From contig DGIA01000035.1 in assembly GCA_002392965.1 (NCBI GenBank), positions 1-58,959 on the forward strand: a DNA stretch of 58,959 bases. The letters run 5' to 3'. This document shows, in pieces, positions 30,365 through 39,109 of the stretch (positions within the stretch are counted from its first letter, which is position 1; every line of letters starts with the position of its first letter). This DNA is from Bacteroidales bacterium UBA3834. Lineage in GTDB: Bacteria > Bacteroidota > Bacteroidia > Bacteroidales > P3. The notes under the pieces are model-generated. The model saw only the letters and a list, made by a program, of their open reading frames with translations. It did not search any database and was not told the DNA's origin. The position numbers and the translations under genes are program-made.

Positions 30365-31024
30365 CTATATCAAGCGAGTCAGTTCGGAGAAGCTGTCAAT
30401 CAGGTAATCCGCACCTGCAAACAACAATTGTTCCCGTGAAGAGTTGCCGTAGGTGACACCGACGGTACGGACTCCGGCGGCACGTCCCATCTGGATATCG
30501 ACCGGCATGTCGCCGACCACCAAGGCCTCTTCGGGGGAAACTCCCGTGGCCGAGAGGATTGCCAGCACCGCGTCGGGGGCCGGTTTGGCGCGCTCGACAT
30601 CTTCACCACCGACCACCAAGGGGAAATAGTCGGACAAACCCATGGCGGCCACAAACGAGCAGAGAGACTTCGACGTGCGGGATGAAGCGATGGCCATCCG
30701 CACCCCTTCTCGATGGAACACTTCCAAGGCTTCCCTTACCTGAGGGAACAGTTCCGGCACCAAACTCTGCTCATGGGCAGCGAAATAGCGACGATAGGCA
30801 TCGACACATCCATCGGCTTCGGCATCAGTCAAATGGGGATAGATAATTTGGAAACATTGTTTCAGATGATAGCCAATCACGGAGGCACAGGTCTTGGCAT
30901 CGGCCACCGGCAACCCTTGCCCGGCCATCACATGCTGCAATACACCGACGATCTTGTCGCGCGTGTCGGCCAGCGTGCCGTCGAAATCAAGTATGAGCAG
31001 TTTGACCATCGGCGATTCAATCAT
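30365..31024 (-). CDS. HAD-family phosphatase, phosphoglycolate phosphatase-like
   Basis: A 219-residue haloacid-dehalogenase hydrolase. Motif I is LLILDFDGTLADT (about 9-21, nucleophile and acid/base Asp), motif II IASSRTSKSL (Ser, about 111), motif III the Lys in RAKPAPDAVL (about 145) and motif IV VVGDMPVDIQMG (about 168-179). The helical cap after motif I fits the Gph/pyrophosphatase (class C1) group. The substrate cannot be fixed from sequence. It overlaps the upstream gene as ATGA; an alternative start at the second Met is equally compatible. Confidence 0.85.
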   Translation of the reverse strand: MIESPMVKLLILDFDGTLADTRDKIVGVLQHVMAGQGLPVADAKTCASVIGYHLKQCFQIIYPHLTDAEADGCVDAYRRYFAAHEQSLVPELFPQVREALEVFHREGVRMAIASSRTSKSLCSFVAAMGLSDYFPLVVGGEDVERAKPAPDAVLAILSATGVSPEEALVVGDMPVDIQMGRAAGVRTVGVTYGNSSREQLLFAGADYLIDSFSELTRLI

Positions 31025-31485
31025 ACACTCCGGCTCTTCTCCTTGTTCCAGGAGGAAAACTTGCCAGCGTCTTCATTTCCGACCAACACCTTCCAGAAGT
31101 CGCCGGGAAGCCAGATATTCCCCACTCCGAGAGCATCGTGGAACAGCGGCGCCACTTCATCGGCCGTGTAACCTGCAATGCCGCATCCGATACGCGTGAC
31201 AAGAAAGGTCAACTCCGGATGTTCACGTGCAAAAGCGATAAAACGGTTCACATTGTCACGCATAGCAGCCATCCCTTCCATGGTGGAAATGGCATAACTC
31301 TGACCTTGCAAGCCATCGCCCTGGCCATAGACAGCACCGAAAAGCCGGACTGCAGCTGCCGCGGCCCCACCGCCATGAAAGCCATTGGCATTGCTGCCAA
31401 AAACAAATATCTGTCCGGGCTCGAGCGAACGAATATTGTCGGGGGTGACGCGACCTGCCATCATTACAGCATCCATATTGTTCAT
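31021..31485 (-). CDS. Macro-domain-like / A1S_2505-type protein
   Basis: A 154-residue protein with QIFVFGSNANGFHGGGAAAAAV (in part, about 24-43) followed by FGAVYGQGDGLQGQSYAIST and later FLVTRIGCGIAGYTADEVAPLF. This is the nucleotide-binding pattern of macro-domain-like proteins of the group called A1S_2505 phage non-structural proteins, which also occur in chromosomes. It may bind ADP-ribose or related nucleotides. ATGA overlap with the HAD phosphatase suggests that the two act on a common nucleotide-derived metabolite, which is inference. Confidence 0.7.
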   Translation of the reverse strand: MNNMDAVMMAGRVTPDNIRSLEPGQIFVFGSNANGFHGGGAAAAAVRLFGAVYGQGDGLQGQSYAISTMEGMAAMRDNVNRFIAFAREHPELTFLVTRIGCGIAGYTADEVAPLFHDALGVGNIWLPGDFWKVLVGNEDAGKFSSWNKEKSRSV

Positions 31486-31500
31486 TATTACTATTTGGCT

Positions 31501-31571
31501 GCAAAAATACAACTTTTTCCATACATAGCCAAACATTATGCCGGCATATCGTTTTTTTTACGTATTTTTGC
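31501..31571. promoter_or_regulatory. Divergent promoters between 31485 and 31622 genes
   Basis: Leftward: TTTG (31533-31530), 20 bases, TATTTTTGC (31509-31501). Rightward: TATTTTTGC (31563-31571) without a clear -33 TTTG. Confidence 0.6.
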
Positions 31572-31621
31572 AGCCGTATATGTTCCCTTGCAACAAGGGA
31601 CAACCAACTGATACCAAGAAC

Positions 31622-31798
31622 ATGAAGACAATATTGACTGTGCTCGCCGTAACCATGGCCGCCCTCGGACTGATGATGGCGGGACTGGGGATCAAGATGT
31701 TGTTTCATAAAGAGAAGGAATTCAAACGCCCCTGTGCCAACGCCGACCCGAAGACCGGGCGTTGCCAGCATTGTACCTGTGGAAAAAACAAAGAGTAA
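31622..31798 (+). CDS. Small membrane protein with Cys-rich tail
   Basis: A 58-residue protein: one transmembrane helix (TVLAVTMAALGLMMAGLGIKML, in part about 5-24) and a cytoplasmic or periplasmic tail with RPCANADPKTGRCQHCTCG (four cysteines, about 37-54), apt for a metal or Fe-S site. The stop TAA is directly followed by the phoH ATG, so the two are co-translated. Function not known to me; a vague similarity to NqrM-type assembly factors in layout only. Confidence 0.65.
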   Translation: MKTILTVLAVTMAALGLMMAGLGIKMLFHKEKEFKRPCANADPKTGRCQHCTCGKNKE

Positions 31799-32806
31799 AT
31801 GAACGATAACGCGACCGAAAAAATCATCTCGCTCGAATCCATCGACTATTCGCGCTTCTGGGGGCAGAACGACCGCCTGCTGGAATTTGTCAAAATGCTG
31901 TTTCCCAAACTGAAACTCATCGCCCGAGGCGACATGTTGAAAGCCATCGGACCAGAGGAAGACATCGCCTGGTTCGAGGGGAAACTGCAGGCCATGATGA
32001 CCTATTACGACAAGTTCGGACGCATCACGGAAAACGCCATCATGGGCATTATGGAGAGCGGTGGCGGAAGCCCGGAGGCGGAGGTGAGCGACGAAGTGCT
32101 GGTGCATGGCCGCAACGGCCTGCTCATCAAAGCCCGCACGCCCAACCAGCAACGGCTTGTACGTGCGCTTTATGAGAACGACATGGTGTTTGCCATCGGT
32201 CCCGCCGGTACCGGCAAGACCTATACCGCCGTGGCCTGTGCCGTGCGCGCATTGAAGAACAAAGAGATCCGACGCATCATCTTGACGCGACCTGCCGTCG
32301 AGGCCGGTGAAAACTTGGGATTCCTGCCCGGAGACCTGCGCGACAAGCTGGACCCCTATCTGCAACCGCTGTACGACGCCCTGCGCGACATGATTCCGCA
32401 GCAGAAACTGCTCTCCTACTGGGAAGACAACACCATCGAAATAGCACCCTTGGCCTTCATGCGCGGCCGCACACTCGACAACGCCTTCGTCATCCTCGAT
32501 GAGGCGCAGAACGCCACCAGTGCACAACTTAAGATGTTCCTCACCCGCATGGGGCGCAACGCCAAGTTCGTCATCACCGGCGACCTCACACAGGTCGATC
32601 TGCCCCGTCACCAACAGAGTGGCCTGCTACAAGCGGTGAACATCCTCAAAGACGTGAAGGGTATCGAAATCATCGAGTTGGACCAGAGCGACGTCATCCG
32701 CCACCGTCTGGTGACGGACATCATCAGGGCATACGACAGCCTGAAGACCGACACTCCAAATGAAAAGACCGTCTCACATGATCTGCCATCCCAACTGCAA
32801 GATTAA
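31799..32806 (+). CDS. phoH: PhoH family ATPase
   Basis: A 335-residue PhoH-like protein, a cytoplasmic ATPase linked to RNA metabolism. The N-terminal KH-like part (~1-110) contains KLIARGDMLKAIGPEEDI. Walker A is AIGPAGTGKTYTA (about 138-150) and Walker B FVILDEAQNAT (about 238-248); FVITGDLTQVDLP is the family motif after it. The ATG abuts the upstream stop. Downstream, ispE begins within its last 47 bases. Confidence 0.95.
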   Translation: MNDNATEKIISLESIDYSRFWGQNDRLLEFVKMLFPKLKLIARGDMLKAIGPEEDIAWFEGKLQAMMTYYDKFGRITENAIMGIMESGGGSPEAEVSDEVLVHGRNGLLIKARTPNQQRLVRALYENDMVFAIGPAGTGKTYTAVACAVRALKNKEIRRIILTRPAVEAGENLGFLPGDLRDKLDPYLQPLYDALRDMIPQQKLLSYWEDNTIEIAPLAFMRGRTLDNAFVILDEAQNATSAQLKMFLTRMGRNAKFVITGDLTQVDLPRHQQSGLLQAVNILKDVKGIEIIELDQSDVIRHRLVTDIIRAYDSLKTDTPNEKTVSHDLPSQLQD

Positions 32807-33563
32807 CCTCGGCCTGCATGTGGTTGGCAAACGCCCCGACGGTTACCACGACCTCGAGACCCTTTTCCTGCCGGTGCATGATCTCTGCGACGAGCTGGAG
32901 ATCAACGTGGCAGATAGCAGTCAGTCGGCAGCGGCCAGCACTATGGTACAGGAGGGTATTGTGCTCGACAACGCACCGGAGGACAACCTCTGCATAAAGG
33001 CATGGCGGCTGTTGCACGACGAGTGCGGCATCCCTGCCGTCAGTATCCGACTCAAGAAGAGCATACCCTTTGGCGCCGGCCTGGGAGGCGGTTCCGCTGA
33101 CGCCGCCTTTACGTTGAAAATGCTCAACGAGATGTTCGACCTCGGCCTCACCGACAGCCAACTGGAGCAACGTGCCGCCCGTCTGGGTGCCGACTGTGCT
33201 TTCTTTATCCGGAATCAGGCCGCATACGCCACCGGTATTGGCAATATACTGGACCCTATCGAAATCGACCTGAGCGATTATCGCATCGCCATTGAGATTC
33301 CCGACGAGGAACATGTCTCAACCAAAGAGGCATACTCTGGCCTAAACCACAATCTCTTCGGGACCCATCGTCCCGACCTGCGCGAAGCCGTGATGCAACC
33401 CATCGAACGTTGGCGTCACTTGATCGTCAACGACTTCGAGTCATCGGTCTTCCCGGCCCACCCTGCCATTGCCTCCCTCAAAGAGGAGATGTACCGCCGC
33501 GGCGCGCTCTACGCCTCGATGACCGGCAGCGGCGCCGCCGTGTTCGGAATCTTTGTCCGCTGA
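32760..33563 (+). CDS. ispE: 4-diphosphocytidyl-2-C-methyl-D-erythritol kinase
   Basis: A 267-residue GHMP kinase, the fourth step of the MEP isoprenoid pathway. Substrate-binding start CKINLGLHVVGKRPDGYHDLE (in part, about 13-32); glycine-rich ATP loop PFGAGLGGGSADAAF (about 102-116); catalytic Asp in LGADCAFFI (about 143); third GHMP motif MTGSGAAVFG (about 254-263). First Met overlaps phoH; Met 7 (32778) is possible. Slightly shorter than the E. coli enzyme but complete. Confidence 0.95.
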   Translation: MKRPSHMICHPNCKINLGLHVVGKRPDGYHDLETLFLPVHDLCDELEINVADSSQSAAASTMVQEGIVLDNAPEDNLCIKAWRLLHDECGIPAVSIRLKKSIPFGAGLGGGSADAAFTLKMLNEMFDLGLTDSQLEQRAARLGADCAFFIRNQAAYATGIGNILDPIEIDLSDYRIAIEIPDEEHVSTKEAYSGLNHNLFGTHRPDLREAVMQPIERWRHLIVNDFESSVFPAHPAIASLKEEMYRRGALYASMTGSGAAVFGIFVR

Positions 33564-33649
33564 AGTTTTTCTTTCCACCCATACCACCCCTATCTGCTAC
33601 AAATGGGCGACCATCGGCCTATCGGGATTATTGTGTCCAGAAAAATAAA

Positions 33650-33682
33650 TTTGGCCATATCGGATATTGTTCGTATTTTTGC
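33650..33682 (+). promoter_or_regulatory. Promoter of the aldolase gene
   Basis: TTTG (33650-33653), 20 bases, TATTTTTGC (33674-33682); transcription start expected near 33689, a ~30-base leader. Confidence 0.75.
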
Positions 33683-33718
33683 ATTTTCAATTTACAAACA
33701 ATAAAATACATCAATAAT

Positions 33719-34717
33719 ATGGTTGATTACAAAAAAATAGGATTGGTGAACACCCGCGAGATGTTCAAAAAGGCTGTCAATGGAGGCTATGCCATCCCCG
33801 CCTTCAACTTCAACAATATGGAGCAGATGCAGGCCATCATCCAGGCCGCTGTCGAGACCAAGAGTCCTGTCATCCTGCAGGTGAGCAAGGGCGCCCGCGA
33901 CTACGCCAACCCGACCCTGCTGCGCTACATGGCCGAAGGCGCCGTCGAGTATGCCAAGGAGCTGGGTTGCCCCAACCCCCAGATTGTGCTGCACCTCGAC
34001 CACGGCGACAGTTTCGAGACCTGCAAGAGTTGCATCGATATGGGCTTCAGCAGCGTGATGTACGACGGTAGCGCCCTGCCCTACGAGGAGAACATCAAGA
34101 TTTCCCGTCAGGTGGTGGAATACGCCCACAAATACGACGTCACCGTCGAGTGCGAGCTCGGCGTGCTGGCCGGCGTCGAGGATGAGGTGGCCTCCGAGGT
34201 GAGCCACTACACCAAGCCCGAAGAGGTGATTGACTTCGCCACCCGTACCGGCTGCGACTCGCTGGCCATCAGCATCGGCACCAGCCACGGCGCCTACAAG
34301 TTCAAACCCGAGCAGTGCACCGTCGATCCCAAGACCGGCCGTCTGCTGCCTCCTCCGCTAGCCTTCGACGTTCTTGAGGCCATTGAGAAGAAACTCCCCG
34401 GCTTCCCCATCGTGCTCCACGGCTCCAGCTCGGTGCCGCAGGACGAGGTCGATACCATCAACGCCAACGGTGGCGCCCTGAAGGCCGCCGTGGGTATCCC
34501 CGAAGAGCAACTGCGCAAGGCCGCCAAGAGCGCCGTCTGCAAGATTAACATCGACAGCGACAGCCGTCTCGCCATGACCGCCGCCATCCGCAAACATCTT
34601 GCTGAGCACCCCGACCACTTCGACCCGCGCCAGTACCTTAAACCAGCCCGTGAGAGCATGAAGAAGATGTACATCCACAAGATTGTGAATGTGCTCGGAT
34701 CCAACGACAAACTTTAA
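33719..34717 (+). CDS. fbaA: Fructose-bisphosphate aldolase, class II
   Basis: A 332-residue zinc-dependent aldolase of glycolysis/gluconeogenesis. Seen: AIPAFNFNNMEQMQA (about 22-36), VLHLDHGDSFETC (zinc His and catalytic Asp, about 92-104), SVMYDGSALPYEENI, VECELGVLAG (Glu), AISIGTSHGAYKF (zinc His, about 190) and VLHGSSSVPQ (zinc His about 232). The longer frame from 33410 is rejected because the promoter lies at 33650. Codon use is strongly biased, as expected of a highly expressed gene. Confidence 0.95.
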   Translation: MVDYKKIGLVNTREMFKKAVNGGYAIPAFNFNNMEQMQAIIQAAVETKSPVILQVSKGARDYANPTLLRYMAEGAVEYAKELGCPNPQIVLHLDHGDSFETCKSCIDMGFSSVMYDGSALPYEENIKISRQVVEYAHKYDVTVECELGVLAGVEDEVASEVSHYTKPEEVIDFATRTGCDSLAISIGTSHGAYKFKPEQCTVDPKTGRLLPPPLAFDVLEAIEKKLPGFPIVLHGSSSVPQDEVDTINANGGALKAAVGIPEEQLRKAAKSAVCKINIDSDSRLAMTAAIRKHLAEHPDHFDPRQYLKPARESMKKMYIHKIVNVLGSNDKL

Positions 34718-34731
34718 AACAGGTATTCACC

Positions 34732-34765
34732 GCCCCGTGCAGATTGTTGCACGGGGCTTTTTTTT
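34732..34765 (+). terminator. Terminator of fbaA
   Basis: GCCCCGTGCA (34732-34741), six-base loop, TGCACGGGGC (34748-34757), then eight T. Confidence 0.95.
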
Positions 34766-34778
34766 GTTCTTTAAAACG

Positions 34779-36593
34779 ATGAAGAAACCCTTATCTTTCG
34801 GCATGACCATGCTGGCCAGTGCGCTGGGCGTGGTGATTGTGTCGGTGGTCGGAGGACTGCTGACGTTTATTTCCATGATTCTCATGGTTGTGTCACTCGG
34901 CAGCATGAGTGAAGAAGACGCTACCATGGTAAAAAACAACACTTTCCTTACCGTCGATCTTAGCCACATCAGTGGAGACCGTGGCACCAATGGATTGATG
35001 CAAAGCTTCAGTGATAGCAAGACCGTGGGTCTCATTGCCGCCACTGATGCCATCCGTAAGGCCGCCAACGACAACAAAGTGAAAGGCCTGCTCATCAAGG
35101 ACAACGGCGCTGCCATCAGCTGGGCCTCGCTGGAGGAACTGCGCGGTGTCATCGCAGAATTCCGCGAGAGCGGGAAACCAGTCATTTCTTATGCCACCAC
35201 CTACACGCAGCCAGGCTACTACCTTGCTTCGGTCAGCGACAAGGTAAGCCTGCACCCCAGCGGCATGGTCGAGTTCCGCGGTATGGGAGGTGAAGTGATG
35301 TACTACAAAGACCTGCTCGACAAACTGGGTGTAGAGATGCAGCTCATCCGTCCCGAAAGCTGCGCCTACAAAAGCGCCGGCGAGGTCTATACCCTCAGCC
35401 ACATGAGTCCGGCCAACCGTGAGCAGATTCGCGCCTATGTCTCCAGCATCTGGAAAACCGCAACAGCCGACATTGCCGCCAGTCGCGGAATGACGGTCGC
35501 CGACCTCAACACCGTGGCCGACAACCTCAGCGGTTTCCTGGCCGACGATGCCCTTGCACAGCATCTCATCGACACTCTCTGTTTCGAAGAGGATGTCCGT
35601 GCCATGCTGAAAGACAACTACGACGCCAAGCACCTCCTGGCTCTCGAGAAATACGCCAAAAACGACAAAAAGAAGGGTGACAAAAAGATCAAGAACCACA
35701 TCGCCGTCATCTATGCCGAAGGCAATGTGATGGATGGCTCGGCCAAGGGTTTTGACGAAGGCGTCTATGGCGACGACATAGTGAAAGCCCTGAAGCAGGC
35801 CATGAACGACGATGACGTGAAAGCCATCGTGCTGCGCGTCAATTCACCCGGTGGCCAAGCCACGGCCAGCGAAAGCATGACCCACGCCGTGATGCAGGCC
35901 AAGGAGAAGAAGCCCTTCATCGTCAGCATGGGCGATCTTGCCGCCTCGGCAGGCTACGAGATTTCCTGCATGGCCGATGTCATTGTGGCCCAACCCATGA
36001 CCATCACCGGTTCCATCGGCGTATTCGGCACCATCCCCAACGTGCAGAAGCTGATGGAAAAGAAACTCGGACTCCATTCCGACACCGTATCCACCAACCA
36101 TAACGCCAATGGGCTCACCGTTTTCCGCCCCCTCTCGCCTGCCGCCATGGCCATGATGACCCGCAACGTGGAGGACTTCTACAAAGTCTTCGTGAACCGT
36201 GTCGCCGAAGGCCGCCACATGAGCTTCGACGAGGTGCACCAGATTGCCCGCGGACGCGTATGGACCGGTGCCGATGCCATCAAGATAGGCCTTGTCGATA
36301 CCCTCGGCGGCCTCGACCTGGCCCTGCGCATTGCCGCTGAGAAAGCCGGCATCGACCGCTACACCGTCAAGAATTACCCCAAGGAGAAAGACACCTGGAC
36401 ACAACTGTCTGAACTCTTCGGAGAGAGCGACGACAGCGACCTGGACCTGCTGGCCAAGATACGCCTGGCCCGCAAGTGGAAATCAGAAAGCGGAAAGTGG
36501 AGCGTCTTGAACCGCATGGAACAGGACATCCAGTACATCAGCACCGCCGAAGGCCTCCAAGCAAGGATGCCGTTTGTAATCCTCGGCGAATAA
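34779..36593 (+). CDS. sppA: Signal peptide peptidase SppA, 67 kDa type
   Basis: A 604-residue membrane-anchored serine protease that degrades signal peptides. One N-terminal membrane segment (about 8-45). Two tandem SppA domains: the catalytic lysine is in ESCAYKSAGEVY (about residue 198, first domain) and the catalytic serine in MGDLAASAGYEIS (about 390, second domain); TGSIGVFGTIPN is also typical. The start MKKPLSFG lies right after the fbaA terminator; no separate promoter is obvious, so read-through may contribute. Confidence 0.95.
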   Translation: MKKPLSFGMTMLASALGVVIVSVVGGLLTFISMILMVVSLGSMSEEDATMVKNNTFLTVDLSHISGDRGTNGLMQSFSDSKTVGLIAATDAIRKAANDNKVKGLLIKDNGAAISWASLEELRGVIAEFRESGKPVISYATTYTQPGYYLASVSDKVSLHPSGMVEFRGMGGEVMYYKDLLDKLGVEMQLIRPESCAYKSAGEVYTLSHMSPANREQIRAYVSSIWKTATADIAASRGMTVADLNTVADNLSGFLADDALAQHLIDTLCFEEDVRAMLKDNYDAKHLLALEKYAKNDKKKGDKKIKNHIAVIYAEGNVMDGSAKGFDEGVYGDDIVKALKQAMNDDDVKAIVLRVNSPGGQATASESMTHAVMQAKEKKPFIVSMGDLAASAGYEISCMADVIVAQPMTITGSIGVFGTIPNVQKLMEKKLGLHSDTVSTNHNANGLTVFRPLSPAAMAMMTRNVEDFYKVFVNRVAEGRHMSFDEVHQIARGRVWTGADAIKIGLVDTLGGLDLALRIAAEKAGIDRYTVKNYPKEKDTWTQLSELFGESDDSDLDLLAKIRLARKWKSESGKWSVLNRMEQDIQYISTAEGLQARMPFVILGE

Positions 36594-36616
36594 GCAGCTA
36601 CAAATCGTCTAAACAC

Positions 36617-36652
36617 AAGGGCACCGAGGTATGACATAACCTTGGTGCCCTT
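36617..36652. terminator. Bidirectional terminator between sppA and tex
   Basis: AAGGGCACCGAGGT (36617-36630) pairs with ACCTTGGTGCCCTT (36639-36652) with one G-T pair; the genes converge here. Confidence 0.85.
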
Positions 36653-36674
36653 GCTTTATCATTCCATCAACGTT

Positions 36675-38768
36675 TTACTCCAGGCCTTTCAACGTCAAGC
36701 TGATGCGGTGGCGGCGCAAATCGACATCCAGCACCTTGACCTTCAGATGCTGGTGCAGATGCACCACCTCGCCCGGGTCGTTCACACGGCGGTTGGCCAT
36801 CTGGCTGACGTGCACCAAACCGTCCTGATGCACGCCGATATCGACAAAGGCGCCAAAGGCCGTGATGTTGGTCACAATGCCAGGCAGCACCATGCCCGGT
36901 TGCACATCCTCGAGGCGGGTCACATTCTTGTCGAACTCGAAGACTTCGAACTTCGCCCTCGGATCCAACCCAGGTTTCTCCAATTCCTTCATGATGTCCT
37001 GCAGCGTCGGGAGACCACAATCTTTTGAGACAAAGTCCTCCAGACGTATTTTTCCTCTCAACTCTTTGTCTTTCATCAAAGTCTGCACGTCGGTGCCGAC
37101 CGAAGCGGCCATCTTCTCCACCAGAGCGTAGCGTTCAGGATGCACAGCGCTGCGATCCAACGGGTTCTTCGACTCCCGCACCCGCAGGAAGCCTGCACAC
37201 TGCTCGAAAGCCTTGTCGCCGAGACCTTTCACATCATGCAGCGCCTCACGCGAGGCAAAGGCTCCGTTGCGGTTGCGGTGTTCCACTATCTTGTCGGCCA
37301 ACGCGGGGCCGATGCCGCTGACATACGACAGCAGTTCCCGCGAGGCGGTGTTGAGCTCCACCCCCACCGAGTTGACGCACGACACCACCGTGTCGCTCAA
37401 GCTTCCGGCCAGCAGCTTCTGATCCACATCGTGCTGATACTGCCCCACACCGATGCTCTTGGGGTCAATCTTCACCAACTCGCTGAGGGGATCCATCAGA
37501 CGGCGACCGATGCTGACGGCGCCACGCACGGTGACGTCGTAGTCGGGGAACTCGCGGCGAGCCACGTCGCTGGCGCTATAGACACTGGCGCCGGCCTCGC
37601 TGACGCTGACAGCGATGACCTTGTTTTTAAAATGACAACGCTGCACCACCTCTTCCGTCTCGCGGCCGGCGGTGCCATTGCCTATGGCGATGGCTTCTAT
37701 CTGGAAGGCCTCCGCCAAGGCTTCGAGTTTGGCCACAGCCGCACGCTCCTCACGCACCGAGGTGAAGGGATAGATGGTTTCATTGTGAAGCAGTTGTCCC
37801 TGTGCATCGAGGCACACCACCTTGCAACCCGTGCGGAAGCCGGGGTCGATGGCCAGGGTGCGTTTCTGCCCCAGTGGAGCCGCCAGGAGCAGCTGGCGCA
37901 GGTTCTCGGCAAAGACGCGGATGGCCTCGCGGTCGGCCTTTTCTTTCAGTTGGTTACGGAACTCGGTCTCGATGCTGGGCATGACGAGGCGCTTGTAGCT
38001 GTCGGCGACAGCCAGGTCGTACTGCTCGCCGGCACGGCCCTGCGGACGGACGCGGGAGGTCATCGCCTCGATGCACTCGTCGTCCTTCTCGGGCTTCACA
38101 TGCACCTTCAACACCCCGGCCTCCTCGCCTCGGAAGAGGGCCAGGATCCTGTGCGACGGTGCTTTGGCGATGGGTTCCTTCCAGTCGAGCCACGACTCGA
38201 ACTTGCCTACCCGCTCGTCGTTCCCATCCACCCCCCTGGCCAACGCAGAGGCGAGCATGGCACGGCGACGGAAGACATTGCGCACACGGTTGCGTACGGC
38301 GGCGTCCTCGCTCACACGCTCGGCGATGATGTCGCGCGCGCCTTGCAGGTCGTCGTCGGTGGCGTTGGCAGGCAGCACGCCGCGCATGATGCTGTCGGCC
38401 AAAGGCTCAAGCCCTTTCTCGATGGCGACGGTGGCACGGGTGCGACGCTTGGGGCGATAGGGCAGGTAGAGGTCCTCGAGGTCGGTCATACTCTCCACAG
38501 CCTCAATCTTTTGCCGCAGCTCATCGGTCAGCTTGCCCTGTTCATCGATGCTGGACAGGATGGCCTCGCGGCGCTTGTCCAACTCCTTGAGGCGGATCAG
38601 CAGGTCGCGGATGGCGGCAATCTGCACCTCGTTCAACGAGCCGGTGGCCTCCTTGCGGTAGCGGGCGATGAAGGGCACCGTGGCGCCCGATTCGAGCAAT
38701 TCGATGGTCTTCTCAACCTGGCGGACATTGAGTTCCAGCCGGTTGGCAATGGTAGCGGCATAATTCAT
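36675..38768 (-). CDS. tex: Tex-like RNA-binding transcription accessory protein
   Basis: A 697-residue cytoplasmic protein of the Tex/Spt6-core family. N-terminal helical region with FIARYRKEATGSLNE (about 33-47); YqgF-like RNase H fold domain (LAIDPGFRTGCKVV, about 313-326); helix-hairpin-helix domain (SYVSGIGPALADKIVEHRN, about 487-505); and a C-terminal S1 RNA-binding domain (GMVLPGIVTNITAFGAFVDIGVHQDGLVH, in part, about 630-655). The S1 end is a little short but complete. ATG at 38768 preferred over an upstream TTG. Confidence 0.95.
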   Translation of the reverse strand: MNYAATIANRLELNVRQVEKTIELLESGATVPFIARYRKEATGSLNEVQIAAIRDLLIRLKELDKRREAILSSIDEQGKLTDELRQKIEAVESMTDLEDLYLPYRPKRRTRATVAIEKGLEPLADSIMRGVLPANATDDDLQGARDIIAERVSEDAAVRNRVRNVFRRRAMLASALARGVDGNDERVGKFESWLDWKEPIAKAPSHRILALFRGEEAGVLKVHVKPEKDDECIEAMTSRVRPQGRAGEQYDLAVADSYKRLVMPSIETEFRNQLKEKADREAIRVFAENLRQLLLAAPLGQKRTLAIDPGFRTGCKVVCLDAQGQLLHNETIYPFTSVREERAAVAKLEALAEAFQIEAIAIGNGTAGRETEEVVQRCHFKNKVIAVSVSEAGASVYSASDVARREFPDYDVTVRGAVSIGRRLMDPLSELVKIDPKSIGVGQYQHDVDQKLLAGSLSDTVVSCVNSVGVELNTASRELLSYVSGIGPALADKIVEHRNRNGAFASREALHDVKGLGDKAFEQCAGFLRVRESKNPLDRSAVHPERYALVEKMAASVGTDVQTLMKDKELRGKIRLEDFVSKDCGLPTLQDIMKELEKPGLDPRAKFEVFEFDKNVTRLEDVQPGMVLPGIVTNITAFGAFVDIGVHQDGLVHVSQMANRRVNDPGEVVHLHQHLKVKVLDVDLRRHRISLTLKGLE

Positions 38769-39109
38769 AATCTGCAAAGATACACAAAAAAAGCGAAACC
38801 GCCCGACACAAAAACATACCCCTACAATACACTGACAATCAGCACCAAATCCCTTATGACCTAGTATTGACCTAGTATTAACCTAGTATTGACCTAGTAT
38901 TGACTTGGTAATGACTACAAAAAAAAAACGATGTCACAAGGGGGTCAAGAGGGTGTCAGGCCATTGTCAAACTGGTGTTAAGCTATAGGTGAAAGGTGCC
39001 TGAGGGGAGATGTTTTTGTTAAAAAAAATATTTTTTTTATACATATCGGAAAATATGTGTATTTTTGCACTCAATATTGAAATAGAAAACAAACCTAAAA
39101 AAACACATT
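38769..39109. other. Intergenic region with 11-bp tandem repeats and rightward promoter
   Basis: 341 bases with no gene. It contains the tandem repeat listed separately, a G-rich stretch (38935-39010) and, before the next gene, a -7 box TATTTTTGC at 39060-39068 (transcription start about 39075). Confidence 0.6.
38858..38912. repeat. 11-bp tandem repeat, five units
   Basis: Units GACCTAGTATT (38858, 38869, 38891), AACCTAGTATT (38880) and the diverged GACTTGGTAAT (38902). The lead-in CCTTATGACC (38852-38861) is also the last ten bases of the window (58950-58959), hinting at a dispersed repeat family. Confidence 0.75.

Noticed and set aside
31256..32614. A 452-codon frame on the minus strand over phoH
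   Set aside because: Antisense to phoH and to the macro-domain-like gene; composition is that of a shadow.
37140..38864. A 574-codon open frame on the plus strand
   Set aside because: It is antisense to tex, which has clear family motifs; long shadows are common in GC-rich genes.
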